A DNA stretch of 64,000 bases, taken from the NCBI RefSeq assembly GCF_009193255.1, contig NZ_WACG01000002.1, forward strand, positions 124,001 through 188,000, given 5' to 3'. The notes beneath the pieces were generated by a model. That model saw nothing but the letters and a program-made list of their open reading frames with translations. It made no database searches and was not told the DNA's origin. Made by a program: the position numbers and the translations under genes. Shown here one piece after another: positions 53,892 to 62,443 of this stretch (position 1 is the first letter of the stretch; every line of letters starts with the position of its first letter). Origin of the DNA: Arthrobacter koreensis (GTDB lineage Bacteria > Actinomycetota > Actinomycetes > Actinomycetales > Micrococcaceae).

Positions 53892-53906
53892 GGACAGCTT
53901 GGCAGG

Positions 53907-54947
53907 CTAGACGGTTGTTGCGTCCTGCACTTCGCCAACCAGCTCTTCGATAATGTCCTCGAGGAACAGGACACCGGTGGTGTTGCCGTCTGCGTCGAAG
54001 ACCCGGGCCACGTGGGAGCCGGTGCGGCGCATAGTGTCCAGCGCATCTTCCAGCTCGCTGCCGCGGAACGCCGAAGCAAGGCGGCGGATGCGCTTAGCGG
54101 GAACCGGGGCGTTGAACTTCTCCGGAGTGTTCAGGTCCATGACGTCCTTCAGGTGAAGGTAGCCGGTGAGCCCGCCGTCGGCGTCGGCCAGGATGTAGCG
54201 GGAGTAGCCGTGGCTGCCCACCGCCTCCTGGATATCAGCCGGGGTCGGCTGGGCGGGAACCAGGACCATTTCTGCCAGCGGTACCTCGACGTCGGCAACG
54301 GTCTTTGAGGTGAACTCGAAGGCGTTGGTCAGGGCACCCGTGGCGTCGTCCAGCACGCCTTCGCGCGTGGACTGTTCCACAATGGTGGCCACTTCATCCA
54401 GCGTGTAGGTGCTGGTTGCCTCGTCCTTCGGCTCCACCTTGAACAGGCGCAGCACACCGTTGGCAATGGAGTTCAGCGTCCAGATGACGGGCTTGAAGAT
54501 CTTGGCCACGAGCACCAGCGGAGGAGCCAGGAGCAGTGCTGCCCGGGTGGGCACCGAGAAGGAGATGTTCTTGGGGATCATCTCGCCTGCAACAACGTGC
54601 AGGAAGGTGACCAGCAGCAGCGCCACGATGAAGGCCGTGACACTGATGGCCTCAGGGGTCAGCGGCGTATTGGCCAGCGGGATTTCCAGCAGGTGGTGGA
54701 TGGCAGGTTCGGACACGTTCAGGATCAGCAGCGAACAGACCGTAATACCCAGCTGGCTGGTGGCCAGCATCAGGGTGGCATGCTCCATTGCCCAGAGCGT
54801 GGTCTTGGCGGCCTTGCTGCCCTGTGCCGCCTTGGGCTCAATCTGGGAGCGGCGGGCGGAAATGACGGCGAATTCGGCACCCACGAAGAAGGCGTTCACG
54901 GCCAGCAGCACGAACAGCCAGATGATGCCGGGCAGGTACTCATTCAT
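53907..54947 (-). CDS. CNNM/CBS domain transporter-like protein (hemolysin C family), second gene
   Basis: This 346-residue protein has an N-terminal CNNM membrane domain of about four helices (first helix MNEYLPGIIWLFVLLAVNAFF) and a C-terminal CBS pair (about 200-340) ending LEDIIEELVGEV. CNNM proteins (CorC/MpfA type) are linked to magnesium efflux and metal tolerance; older annotations say hemolysin. It lacks the extra C-terminal CorC/HlyC domain that its upstream partner has. It overlaps that partner by 8 bases. Confidence 0.9.
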   Translation of the reverse strand: MNEYLPGIIWLFVLLAVNAFFVGAEFAVISARRSQIEPKAAQGSKAAKTTLWAMEHATLMLATSQLGITVCSLLILNVSEPAIHHLLEIPLANTPLTPEAISVTAFIVALLLVTFLHVVAGEMIPKNISFSVPTRAALLLAPPLVLVAKIFKPVIWTLNSIANGVLRLFKVEPKDEATSTYTLDEVATIVEQSTREGVLDDATGALTNAFEFTSKTVADVEVPLAEMVLVPAQPTPADIQEAVGSHGYSRYILADADGGLTGYLHLKDVMDLNTPEKFNAPVPAKRIRRLASAFRGSELEDALDTMRRTGSHVARVFDADGNTTGVLFLEDIIEELVGEVQDATTV

Positions 54948-56301
54948 GGATGGCTTCCTTCGTCAGGGTGTCGACCAGGCGGTCGTGCGCACTGCGCGGT
55001 GATTCGGACCCGGGGTTCGGCGTGAAGCGCAGCCGTTCAACGTGCGTTCCGAGGACGCGCTCGACGCGCAGGACGCCGTCGTCGACTTCCACTTCATCGC
55101 CCAGCTCGGGCATCCGGTCCAGGCTGTGCGTGACGAAGCCGGCCAGCGTCTCGTAGTCCTCGCCTTCCGGCACGGTGATTCCCGCGCGGTCCAGCAGCTC
55201 GTCCGGGCGCAGGGAGGCATCGAAGGTCACCGAGCGTCCGGTGCGGACGACGCCGACGCGCGCGCGGTCGTGTTCGTCCTCCAGCTCGCCGACGATCTCC
55301 TCCACGAGGTCCTCCAGGGTGACGACGCCGGCGGTGCCGCCGTGTTCATCGGTCACCACGGCGATCTGCAGCCCCTGGCTGCGCAGGATGCCCAGCAGGG
55401 AGTCCACCCCCATGGATTCGGGAACGCGCAGCGGCGGAACCATCACGTCTGCCGCCGTTGTGGTGGCGCGTGCCTCCAGGGGCAGCGCGAAAGCCTGCTT
55501 CACGTGCAGCACACCAAGGATGTCATCCGAATCCCGGCCCAGGACCGGGAAACGGGAGTATCCGGTGTTCACGGCCGTGGCAATGATGTCCTCTGCCGTG
55601 TCCGTGGCCTGGACGCCGACCATGCGCACGCGCGGAGTCATGACGTCCTCGGCGGTGTGGTCGGTGAAGCGCAGCGTGCGGTGCAGCAGCTCTGCGTGGT
55701 CCTGGTCCAGGACGCCTTCAAGGGCCGACCGCCGGACCAGGAAGCTGAGCTCCTCGGCGCTGCGGGCGCCGGAGAGCTCTTCCTTCGGTTCGATGCCGAA
55801 GGAACGGATGACCTTGTTGGCTGTGTTGTTGCAGACGAGGATGACCGGTTTGAAGACAGTGGTAAACAGGGCCTGGAACGGAACAACCACCTTGGCGGTT
55901 GCCTTGGGCAGCGCCAGGGCAAAGTTCTTCGGCACCAGTTCGCCAATGATCATTGACAGCAGGGTGGCGACGGCGATGGCAATCACTGCGCCGGTGCCGC
56001 CGACAACTGCCTCGGGTACGCCGGCGCCGAGCAGCGGTCCGCGCAGGAGCGCGCTGATGGCCGGCTCAAAGGTGTAACCGGAGAGCAGGGTGGTGAGGGT
56101 GATGCCCAGCTGGGCACCGGAAAGATGGGTCGAGGTGATCTTCAGGGCCTTGATCGTGGGACCAAGACGCTTTTCCCCGGCGGCCTGTCGGGCCTCCAGG
56201 TCGCTGCGGTCCAGGTTGACCAGGGCGAATTCAGAAGCCACAAAGAGGCCGGTACCGACGGTCAGCAGGAGGCCGACGCCGATCATGAGCCATTCATACA
56301 T
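54940..56301 (-). CDS. CNNM/CBS/CorC domain transporter-like protein (hemolysin C family), first gene
   Basis: This 453-residue protein has a CNNM membrane domain (about 1-200, with LVNLDRSDLEARQAAGEKR after the first helix), a CBS pair (about 215-340, with GVVTLEDLVEEIVGE) and a C-terminal CorC/HlyC domain (about 355-430). It probably works with the shorter partner as a heterodimeric magnesium or divalent-ion exporter. The ribosome binding site AGGAGG at 56310-56315 is the 3' arm of a hairpin, so translation is probably controlled. Confidence 0.9.
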   Translation of the reverse strand: MYEWLMIGVGLLLTVGTGLFVASEFALVNLDRSDLEARQAAGEKRLGPTIKALKITSTHLSGAQLGITLTTLLSGYTFEPAISALLRGPLLGAGVPEAVVGGTGAVIAIAVATLLSMIIGELVPKNFALALPKATAKVVVPFQALFTTVFKPVILVCNNTANKVIRSFGIEPKEELSGARSAEELSFLVRRSALEGVLDQDHAELLHRTLRFTDHTAEDVMTPRVRMVGVQATDTAEDIIATAVNTGYSRFPVLGRDSDDILGVLHVKQAFALPLEARATTTAADVMVPPLRVPESMGVDSLLGILRSQGLQIAVVTDEHGGTAGVVTLEDLVEEIVGELEDEHDRARVGVVRTGRSVTFDASLRPDELLDRAGITVPEGEDYETLAGFVTHSLDRMPELGDEVEVDDGVLRVERVLGTHVERLRFTPNPGSESPRSAHDRLVDTLTKEAIHE

Positions 56302-56306
56302 GGGGC

Positions 56307-56346
56307 TGCCCTCCTAGAACCAAGTCGTCTGGCACACAGGAGGGCA
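56307..56346 (-). promoter_or_regulatory. Hairpin sequestering the Shine-Dalgarno of the CNNM operon
   Basis: On the minus strand TGCCCTCCT (56346-56338) pairs with AGGAGGGCA (56315-56307) around a 22-base loop. The 3' arm contains the whole Shine-Dalgarno AGGAGG, 8 bases before the ATG at 56301. This is the typical layout of a translational on/off switch in a leader. Confidence 0.65.
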
Positions 56347-56392
56347 TGGGTTTATGAGAAGGATCGTCCATAGTAGCCAAGATCTTACGGAC

Positions 56393-56406
56393 TTTTCCTA
56401 GGAAAA
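56393..56406. promoter_or_regulatory. 14-bp perfect palindrome between divergent operons
   Basis: TTTTCCTAGGAAAA is the most AT-rich palindrome in this region. It lies between the divergent CNNM and oxidoreductase-sigma operons, 92 bases from the CNNM start. It may be an operator for the CNNM promoter. Confidence 0.5.
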
Positions 56407-56456
56407 TCCTGAAAACGCCTAGCCAGACGGTGGATAGGAAACATTTGCCGATCTGC

Positions 56457-56483
56457 TGTCACAAAACAGCCCCGGCCGGTGTC
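56457..56483 (+). promoter_or_regulatory. ECF41-type promoter of the oxidoreductase-sigma operon
   Basis: TGTCACA (56457-56463) followed after exactly 16 bases by TGTC (56480-56483) is one base away from the known ECF41 promoter TGTCACA-N16-CGTC. It lies about 51 bases upstream of the first ATG, and the operon ends with an ECF41 sigma gene, so autoregulation is likely. Confidence 0.72.
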
Positions 56484-56534
56484 CTATCTGCGTCAGCACA
56501 AGGAGCGCAGCAGCGAGTTGCAGGAGGAAATCCA

Positions 56535-57659
56535 ATGGACACCACAGCAGTAATCCTCGGCGGCGGATATGCCGGCGTCATGGCAGCCAACCGTCTGGCC
56601 GGGCACGGCATCAGGGTGCGCCTGGCTACTCCCGAGCCGCGCTTCACCGAGCGGATCCGACTGCACGAGTTCGCTGCAGGCATCAGGGCCGACGCGACGG
56701 TGTCCTTCAGCAGCCTGCTGCACCCGGACGTGGAACTAATCCGGGGAACGGCCGTGAAGATCGATGCCGGAGAGCACCGGGTCCAGCTCTCCGGCGGAAC
56801 TCACCTGGACTACGACTGGCTCGTCTACGCCGTGGGCAGCGGCAGCAGTTCCGTCCCTGCGGGAATACTGGCACCCGACCGGCTGGACGGGGCCGGAGCT
56901 GCGCGGCAGCGGCTCAGCACCCTGCAGCCGGGAGACGCCGTCGCAGTGGTGGGCGGCGGCCTGACTGCTGTCGAAACTGCCGCCGAAACGGCGCGGGCAC
57001 ATCCGGGGAATCCGGTGACGCTTTATGCCGCCGGACTGGTGGTGCCGCACTTTTCCGCAGGGGCGCGCGCGGGAGTGCTGCGCAGCCTGCAGCGGGCGGG
57101 AATTGCGGTTCGGCAGCAGGCTGTGAAGGAAGGTAACGTCCCGGCTGCCGCGGCGGTCCTGTGGTGCACCGGATTCGGAGTCCCCGACCTCGCAGCGCGC
57201 AGCGGGCTGCCCGTCGACTCCGCGGGCCGGCTCACGGTGGATTCGTCGCTGCGCGTTCCGGGACACGGGCGGATCTTCGGTGCCGGCGACGCAGCCGTCA
57301 TCACGGCTCCCGGCTACGGCTACCTTCCGCAGACCTGTGCCACAGCGATGCCGATGGGTGCCGAAGCGGCATCGAACATCCTGCGGTCGCGTGCCGGGGC
57401 GCCGCTTCCGGCGCACAGCAGCGGCTTCCTGGGGCAGTGCGTCTCGCTCGGCCGGTCCGACGGTGCTGTCCAGCTGCTCCATGCCGGGTACACGCCGCGG
57501 CGGATCCACCTTCACGGAAAAGCCGCTGCGATGCTAAAAGAAGTACTGTGCCGCATGACACTACGGTGGATCCGCGGCGAAGCCAGGCGAAGCGGAGGAT
57601 ACACATGGCCGGCGGGCCCGCGGATGAAGCCGGTATCACCGGTGATGCAGCAGGTATGA
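56535..57659 (+). CDS. FAD-dependent oxidoreductase (NDH-2-like)
   Basis: This 374-residue flavoprotein has an N-terminal FAD loop VILGGGYAGVMAANRL (residues 6-21), a second NAD(P)-binding loop VAVVGGGLTAVETAAETA (about 136-153), and a C-terminal FAD contact RIFGAGDAAVI. Its organisation is that of the type II NADH dehydrogenase/pyridine nucleotide-disulfide family. AGGAGG (56522-56527) lies 7 bases before the ATG. It overlaps the downstream ECF41 sigma gene. FAD-dependent oxidoreductases are typical partners of ECF41 sigma factors and are their likely main target. Confidence 0.88.
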   Translation: MDTTAVILGGGYAGVMAANRLAGHGIRVRLATPEPRFTERIRLHEFAAGIRADATVSFSSLLHPDVELIRGTAVKIDAGEHRVQLSGGTHLDYDWLVYAVGSGSSSVPAGILAPDRLDGAGAARQRLSTLQPGDAVAVVGGGLTAVETAAETARAHPGNPVTLYAAGLVVPHFSAGARAGVLRSLQRAGIAVRQQAVKEGNVPAAAAVLWCTGFGVPDLAARSGLPVDSAGRLTVDSSLRVPGHGRIFGAGDAAVITAPGYGYLPQTCATAMPMGAEAASNILRSRAGAPLPAHSSGFLGQCVSLGRSDGAVQLLHAGYTPRRIHLHGKAAAMLKEVLCRMTLRWIRGEARRSGGYTWPAGPRMKPVSPVMQQV

Positions 57660-58531
57660 GCAAGGAGCGGGAACGAGAGTTCCTGGCCCACCGCCGGCTG
57701 GTCTTCACCATTGCCTACGACGTGACCGGTTCCGTCTCCGACGCCGAGGATGTGGTGCAGGAAACCTGGCTGCGGTACTCAGCGGCTAGCGGCGTGCCGC
57801 GGAACCCGCGGGCATACCTGGCCAGGATTGCGTCCCGGCAGGCGCTGAACGCCGTCCGTGCGGCATCCCGGCGGCGGGAAGAGTATCCGGGGGAGTGGCT
57901 GCCGGAACCGCTGCCTACCGGCCAGGATGCGCCCGGGCCCTACGACCCGGAGGCCTCGGCGCTGACCGGAGCCGATGTGTCCACCGCAATGCTGGTACTG
58001 ATGCAGCAATTGGGCGGGCCGGAACGGGTGGCCCTGGTGCTCCGGGACGTTTTTGGCTTCCGCTACGCCGAAATAGCGGAGGTGCTCGAATCCTCCCAGG
58101 CGTCCGTCCGCCAGACGGTACACCGGGCACGGGAAAGAGTGCGGTCCGGTGTGCCGCGGAACCCGCCGGACAAGGCAGAGCACCGAGCCGCCGTCGAACG
58201 TTTCCTGCAGGCTGCGCTGACGGGGCAGATCCAGGCGCTGCTGGAGGTCCTCGCACCGGACGTCGTGCTGCACTCCGACGGCGGCGGCATAGTCAGCGCC
58301 GCCCGCCGGCCGGTCTACGGTCAGGAGAAGGTTGCCGCCCTGCTGCTCGGGCTGGCTGCCAAATTCGGTGCGGATGCGGCCCCGGAGTTCGTCGAGCTGA
58401 ACGGGCTGCCGGCCGTGGCCTTCCGCGAGGACGGTACAGTAACCACCGTCTTCCAGCTGGAACGGCAGGACGGTCTGGTGACCGGGGTTTATGCCATGCG
58501 GAATCCCGACAAGCTCCTGCGCCTGCAGTAG
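57605..58531 (+). CDS. ECF41-family sigma factor (SigJ-like)
   Basis: This 308-residue sigma factor has region 2 (AHRRLVFTIAYDVTGSVSDAEDVVQETWLR) and region 4 (FGFRYAEIAEVLESSQASVRQTVHRARER). A C-terminal SnoaL-like extension of about 100 residues carries the ECF41 hallmarks: WLPEPL in the linker, DGGG, and the end motif NPDKL. In this family the extension replaces an anti-sigma factor and controls activity. Two starts are possible: ATG 57605 with an ideal GGAGG (57594-57598), chosen here, or ATG 57656, which overlaps the oxidoreductase stop as ATGA. Either way the two genes overlap. Confidence 0.9.
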   Translation: MAGGPADEAGITGDAAGMSKEREREFLAHRRLVFTIAYDVTGSVSDAEDVVQETWLRYSAASGVPRNPRAYLARIASRQALNAVRAASRRREEYPGEWLPEPLPTGQDAPGPYDPEASALTGADVSTAMLVLMQQLGGPERVALVLRDVFGFRYAEIAEVLESSQASVRQTVHRARERVRSGVPRNPPDKAEHRAAVERFLQAALTGQIQALLEVLAPDVVLHSDGGGIVSAARRPVYGQEKVAALLLGLAAKFGADAAPEFVELNGLPAVAFREDGTVTTVFQLERQDGLVTGVYAMRNPDKLLRLQ

Positions 58532-59809
58532 CTAGTCCTTCTCTTTCTCCGGCAGCGGATCCGGGTCCAGGAACGCGACGGTGAGTACCGCGGCGGTCTG
58601 CTGGATCTGCCATTCGCGTGCGCCCAGTTCCCGCAGGGCGGCAGTCACGGTGTCCAGGTCGATCACGGACGGCGGACGCCAGGCCAGCCGGCGCAGGTGG
58701 TCCGGGGTCAGCAGGTTCTCAACCGGCATGTCCAGGCGTTCCGCCACGGCAGCGAGGCGGGGCTTGGCGGTGAGCAGGCGCGCAGCTGCGGCAGGGTCAT
58801 TCCTGGCCCAGACGCGCGGCGGCGGCGGGGAGTTGGTGGGAATGTGGAGCGGCGGGAGGTCCTTCGTCTCCCGTGCCGCAGCGATGCAGCGCAGCCACCG
58901 CGGTGCTTCCTTGTGGGCGGCACGGCCATGGAAGCCCGGCGTGGAGAGCAGCTGCGGCACCGTTGAGGGCATGGCCCTGGCAGCGGCCACAATGGCAGCG
59001 TCCGGAATCAGCCGGCCCGGCGCGGTGTCGCGCCGCTCGGCGAGGTGCTCACGTTCCGTCCAGAGTTCGCGTACTGCGGCCAGCTGGCGGCGGTCGCGCA
59101 GCTGGTGCATCCCGGACGTGCGGCGCCACGGATCGGTGCGCGGCGGTGCGGGATCCGCGGTACGGATCGCCTCGAACTCCTCCTCAGCGAAGGCAAGCTT
59201 TCCGTCCGCTTCCAGGAGCTTGATCAGCTCCTCGCGGAGTTCGGCCAGCACCTCCACGTCCAGGGCGGCGTAGCGCAGCCAGGGCTCGGGCAGGGGACGG
59301 GTGGACCAGTCTGCGGCGGAGTGTTCCTTGGCAAGGCTGAAGCCGAGGAGGTTCTCAATCACGGCCGCCAGTCCCACACGGGGGAGGCCGGCCAGCCGGG
59401 CGGCGAGTTCCGTATCAAAGAGCTTGTCCGGCCACATGCCCAGTTCAGACAGGCAGGGCAGGTCCTGGGTGGAAGCGTGCAGGATCCACTCAACTCCGGA
59501 CAGCGCTTCGTTGATGATGCTCAGGTCCCGCAGGGGTTCCGGATCGATCAACCATGTTCCGGCACCCTCACGCCGGATCTGCACCAGGAAGGCCCGCTGG
59601 CCGTAACGGAAGCCGGAGGCGCGTTCTGCGTCGACCCCGGCGGGGCCGGTGCCGGCGGCCAGCGCACGGGCAGCACGCTCGAGCCCGCTGAAGGTGTCGA
59701 TGACAAGCGGGACGCCCTCACGCGGAGCATCAAGGACGGGAAGGGGTGCGGCAACAGGTTCGTCTGCGGACAGCTCTGAAGCCGGATTGCCGGAAGTTTG
59801 CGCGGTCAT
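58532..59809 (-). CDS. rnd: Ribonuclease D (DEDD 3'-5' exonuclease with HRDC domains)
   Basis: This 425-residue enzyme trims the 3' ends of tRNA and other stable RNAs. The exonuclease motifs are GVDAERASG (about 58-66, Asp-Glu), ILHASTQDLPCL (about 108-119, Asp) and RYAALDVEVL (about 179-188, Tyr and Asp). Two HRDC-like helical domains follow (about 225-300 and 330-415). The actinobacterial enzyme is about 50 residues longer than E. coli RNase D. It ends head-to-tail with the ECF41 gene, the two stop codons being adjacent, with no terminator hairpin visible. Confidence 0.9.
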   Translation of the reverse strand: MTAQTSGNPASELSADEPVAAPLPVLDAPREGVPLVIDTFSGLERAARALAAGTGPAGVDAERASGFRYGQRAFLVQIRREGAGTWLIDPEPLRDLSIINEALSGVEWILHASTQDLPCLSELGMWPDKLFDTELAARLAGLPRVGLAAVIENLLGFSLAKEHSAADWSTRPLPEPWLRYAALDVEVLAELREELIKLLEADGKLAFAEEEFEAIRTADPAPPRTDPWRRTSGMHQLRDRRQLAAVRELWTEREHLAERRDTAPGRLIPDAAIVAAARAMPSTVPQLLSTPGFHGRAAHKEAPRWLRCIAAARETKDLPPLHIPTNSPPPPRVWARNDPAAAARLLTAKPRLAAVAERLDMPVENLLTPDHLRRLAWRPPSVIDLDTVTAALRELGAREWQIQQTAAVLTVAFLDPDPLPEKEKD

Positions 59810-59865
59810 AAGAACTTCAGTCTATCGAGAACTGGCCGTATACCTGTTTCTTTGGCTGGTCGAGG

Positions 59866-60501
59866 CTAGTTCAGCCGTCTCCGCGGCAGCGGGGACACGC
59901 CGTCGGGCAGGGGCGGCAGCCCCGCGAAGGTGCACACCATGTCCGACCACGCTTCGAGGTGCGCCTGCACGTCGGCTCCGTCCGGGGTCCAGGACGCCCG
60001 GAGCTCAATGTCGATCGCGTCGCTGCGCTCCGAAAGAGTGCCGTAGCTTTCGGAGAGGATCCGGGTGGCGGTGCCCCCGGCGGAGGAGTAGCGCGCCCCG
60101 TGCTCCTGCAGGGCATCCACGAGCCAGGTCCACGCTACGGAGCCGAGCATCTGGTCATTTCCCATGTCCGGTTCAAGTTCGGCGCGGATGTACGTGACGA
60201 TCCGGAAGGTTCCGTTCCAGACGTCGCTTCCGTCCGGATCATGCAGCAGGATGAAGCGCCCGGTGGCCAGTTCCCGGCTCTCCGGCAGGACGGGCCCCAC
60301 CGGGCCGTGGAAGGTTCCGCTGACCGGCTGGGGGCCGGACGCAGTGACGTCCGCGGCCAGGGAAACGGCAAACGGGGCCAGCCGAGTGGGGGCCGGAATC
60401 TCTTCCAGCCGCAGTTCCGGGCGGCATTTCGCCCGGCGCAGGGCCCCCAGGGCTGTCAGGAAATCCGGGGGCACCTCTGACAGGTCACCAATCGCACTCA
60501 C
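59866..60501 (-). CDS. DUF3000 family protein
   Basis: This 211-residue soluble protein begins MSAIGDLSEVPPDFLTALGALRRAKCRPEL and includes GSVAWTWLVDALQEHGARYSSAGGTATR, the family signature. It is actinobacterial, regularly upstream of rnd as here, and has no known function. The GTG start has a weak, very close GAGG. It sits 57 bases before rnd on the same strand, so the two are probably co-transcribed. Confidence 0.87.
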   Translation of the reverse strand: MSAIGDLSEVPPDFLTALGALRRAKCRPELRLEEIPAPTRLAPFAVSLAADVTASGPQPVSGTFHGPVGPVLPESRELATGRFILLHDPDGSDVWNGTFRIVTYIRAELEPDMGNDQMLGSVAWTWLVDALQEHGARYSSAGGTATRILSESYGTLSERSDAIDIELRASWTPDGADVQAHLEAWSDMVCTFAGLPPLPDGVSPLPRRRLN

Positions 60502-60613
60502 CCTCGAAGGTTACGGCGGTCCCGCCTGCGGGGATCGCAGACTCGCCGGTGTGTCCTATTCGTTACGTGGCTACACCTTACGCAGGCAGGGCCCGTACCG
60601 AAAGTGCGCCGGT

Positions 60614-61678
60614 TCAGCGGGCCGCTGCGACCTCTTCTGCGATGGCTGCCGCGAAGGCGTCCACATCGGCTTCGGTGGTGTCGAAGGTGCACATCCAGCG
60701 CACCTCTCCGGTGGCCTGGTCCCAGTCGTAGAAGCGGAACTTGTCCCGCAGCTTATCCGCCACGCCGGCGGGCAGGGCCGCGAAGACCGCGTTGGACTGG
60801 GTGGGCTGGGTCAGGGTGATGCCGTCGATCTTTTCCACTGCGGCGCGCAGACGGGCCGCCATGGCGTTGGCGGTGGATGCCGACCGCTGCCACAGGTCCG
60901 TGCCGTACAGGGTGATGAACTGGGCCGAGACGAAGCGCATCTTGGAGGCAAGCTGCATGTTCATCTTGCGCAGGTAGTCCAGGCCGGGGGCGGCATCCGG
61001 GTCCAGGGCAACGATGCACTCGCCGTACATCATGCCGTTCTTGGTTCCGCCCAGCGAGAGGATGTCCACTCCGGCGTCGGCGGTGATGGCGCGCAGCGGC
61101 ACACCCAGCGCCGCGGCGGCATTGCCCAGCCGGGCGCCGTCCATGTGCAGCTTCATGCCGCGGGCGTGGATATGGTCCGCGATGGCACGGATTTCGTCCA
61201 CGGTGTACAGGGTGCCCAGCTCGGTGGACTGGGTGATGGAAACTGCCAGCGGCTGGGCGCGGTGCTCGTCGCCCCAGCCCCAGGCCTCGCGGTCGATCAG
61301 CTCAGGAGTGAGCTTGCCGTCCGGAGTGGGGACGGTCAGGAGCTTCATGCCGCCAACACGCTCCGGTGCGCCGTTTTCATCTACGTTGATGTGGGCTGTG
61401 GAGGCACAGATGACCGCGCCCCAGCGGGGCAGCAGGGACTGCAGGCTGATGACGTTCGCGCCGGTGCCGTTGAAGACCGGGAACGCACGCATGCGGCTGC
61501 CGAAGTGGTCGGTGAAGACTTCGCGGAGCCTGGCGGTGTAGACGTCCTCCCCGTAGGCGACCTGGTGGCCGAGGTTCGCGGCCGTGATTGCGTCGAGGAT
61601 TTCCGGGTGGACTCCGGAGTAGTTGTCCGAGGCAAAGGCTCGCAGGGCAGTGTCATGCAGGGAAGCAGTATCAGTCAC
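60614..61678 (-). CDS. ltaE: Low-specificity L-threonine aldolase
   Basis: This 354-residue PLP enzyme cleaves L-threonine (and allo-threonine) to glycine and acetaldehyde. The fold type I motifs are present: FNGTGANVISLQ near the N-terminus, HMDGARLGNA (about 178-187, the PLP-ring Asp) and SLGGTKNG with the Schiff-base lysine at K213. The length is typical. It is a stand-alone gene between DUF3000 and an SDR gene. Confidence 0.9.
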   Translation of the reverse strand: MTDTASLHDTALRAFASDNYSGVHPEILDAITAANLGHQVAYGEDVYTARLREVFTDHFGSRMRAFPVFNGTGANVISLQSLLPRWGAVICASTAHINVDENGAPERVGGMKLLTVPTPDGKLTPELIDREAWGWGDEHRAQPLAVSITQSTELGTLYTVDEIRAIADHIHARGMKLHMDGARLGNAAAALGVPLRAITADAGVDILSLGGTKNGMMYGECIVALDPDAAPGLDYLRKMNMQLASKMRFVSAQFITLYGTDLWQRSASTANAMAARLRAAVEKIDGITLTQPTQSNAVFAALPAGVADKLRDKFRFYDWDQATGEVRWMCTFDTTEADVDAFAAAIAEEVAAAR

Positions 61679-61720
61679 GGGTGTCAGTATTCCTCAAGGT
61701 GGGGCATTGGCGAAAACGGA

Positions 61721-62443
61721 TCAGGTGCGCGGCACCAGGCTGATGCGCTTTCCGTTGATTTGTGCGGCGTCGGAGGTGAAGAGCCGCACGGACGCGGCAG
61801 CGAGTTCGTCCACCCCGGTGTAACCCGGGAACTTCCGCTCCGGCGCTGCTGCGCGCATTGATTCGTTGACCAGGGCTTTCACCACGAAGACGACGGCGGC
61901 AGACCGGGTTCCGCTGAAACCCGCGGCAATGGCCTGGACCCAGGCCTCGGCCGCAGCCTTGGCAGCGGCATATCCGGCGTTGCCTGCCGTGGGCGCCTCC
62001 ACGGCGGTGGAAGAGACGATGGCAAGGCGGCCGTGCGGGGAAGCGGCAAGCTGTCCGATGAAACTCCGGCTGACATTGCGCAGCGTGGTGATGATGTTCT
62101 GCTGCAGGAAATCCCAGTCTTCATCGGTCTGGTCCGCGAGGGTCCCGCCGCCGCGCCAGCCGCCCACGAGGTGGATGAGCCCATCCGCGCCGCCCTCGGC
62201 CGCCAGATCCCGGGCGAGTCCGTCCACGTCGCCCTGCCGGCTGAGGTCGCAGGTCCGCAGCTCGACGCCGGGAACATCCTCCAGTGCCTCGGCCAGCCGC
62301 CCGGCACTGGAGCCAACGGCCACCACGCTCGCGCCTGCACCGGCCAGCGCTTTGCAGACCGCGGTTCCGGAGGCGGAGGAGGCTCCGGCCACCAGGACCC
62401 TCAGTCCCTGCAGTCCGGCAGCCCCTGCTCCGGCGGTGCTCAT
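61721..62443 (-). CDS. Short-chain dehydrogenase/reductase
   Basis: This 240-residue classical SDR has the cofactor loop VLVAGASSASGTAV (about 16-29) and the catalytic residues Ser (IVSST, about 145) and Tyr-x3-Lys (YAAAK, about 158-162). The glycine loop reads GASSASG where TGxxxGxG is usual. Its start overlaps the stop of the DUF6421 gene by 4 bases (ATGA); the two form a coupled pair. The substrate is unknown. Confidence 0.88.
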   Translation of the reverse strand: MSTAGAGAAGLQGLRVLVAGASSASGTAVCKALAGAGASVVAVGSSAGRLAEALEDVPGVELRTCDLSRQGDVDGLARDLAAEGGADGLIHLVGGWRGGGTLADQTDEDWDFLQQNIITTLRNVSRSFIGQLAASPHGRLAIVSSTAVEAPTAGNAGYAAAKAAAEAWVQAIAAGFSGTRSAAVVFVVKALVNESMRAAAPERKFPGYTGVDELAAASVRLFTSDAAQINGKRISLVPRT

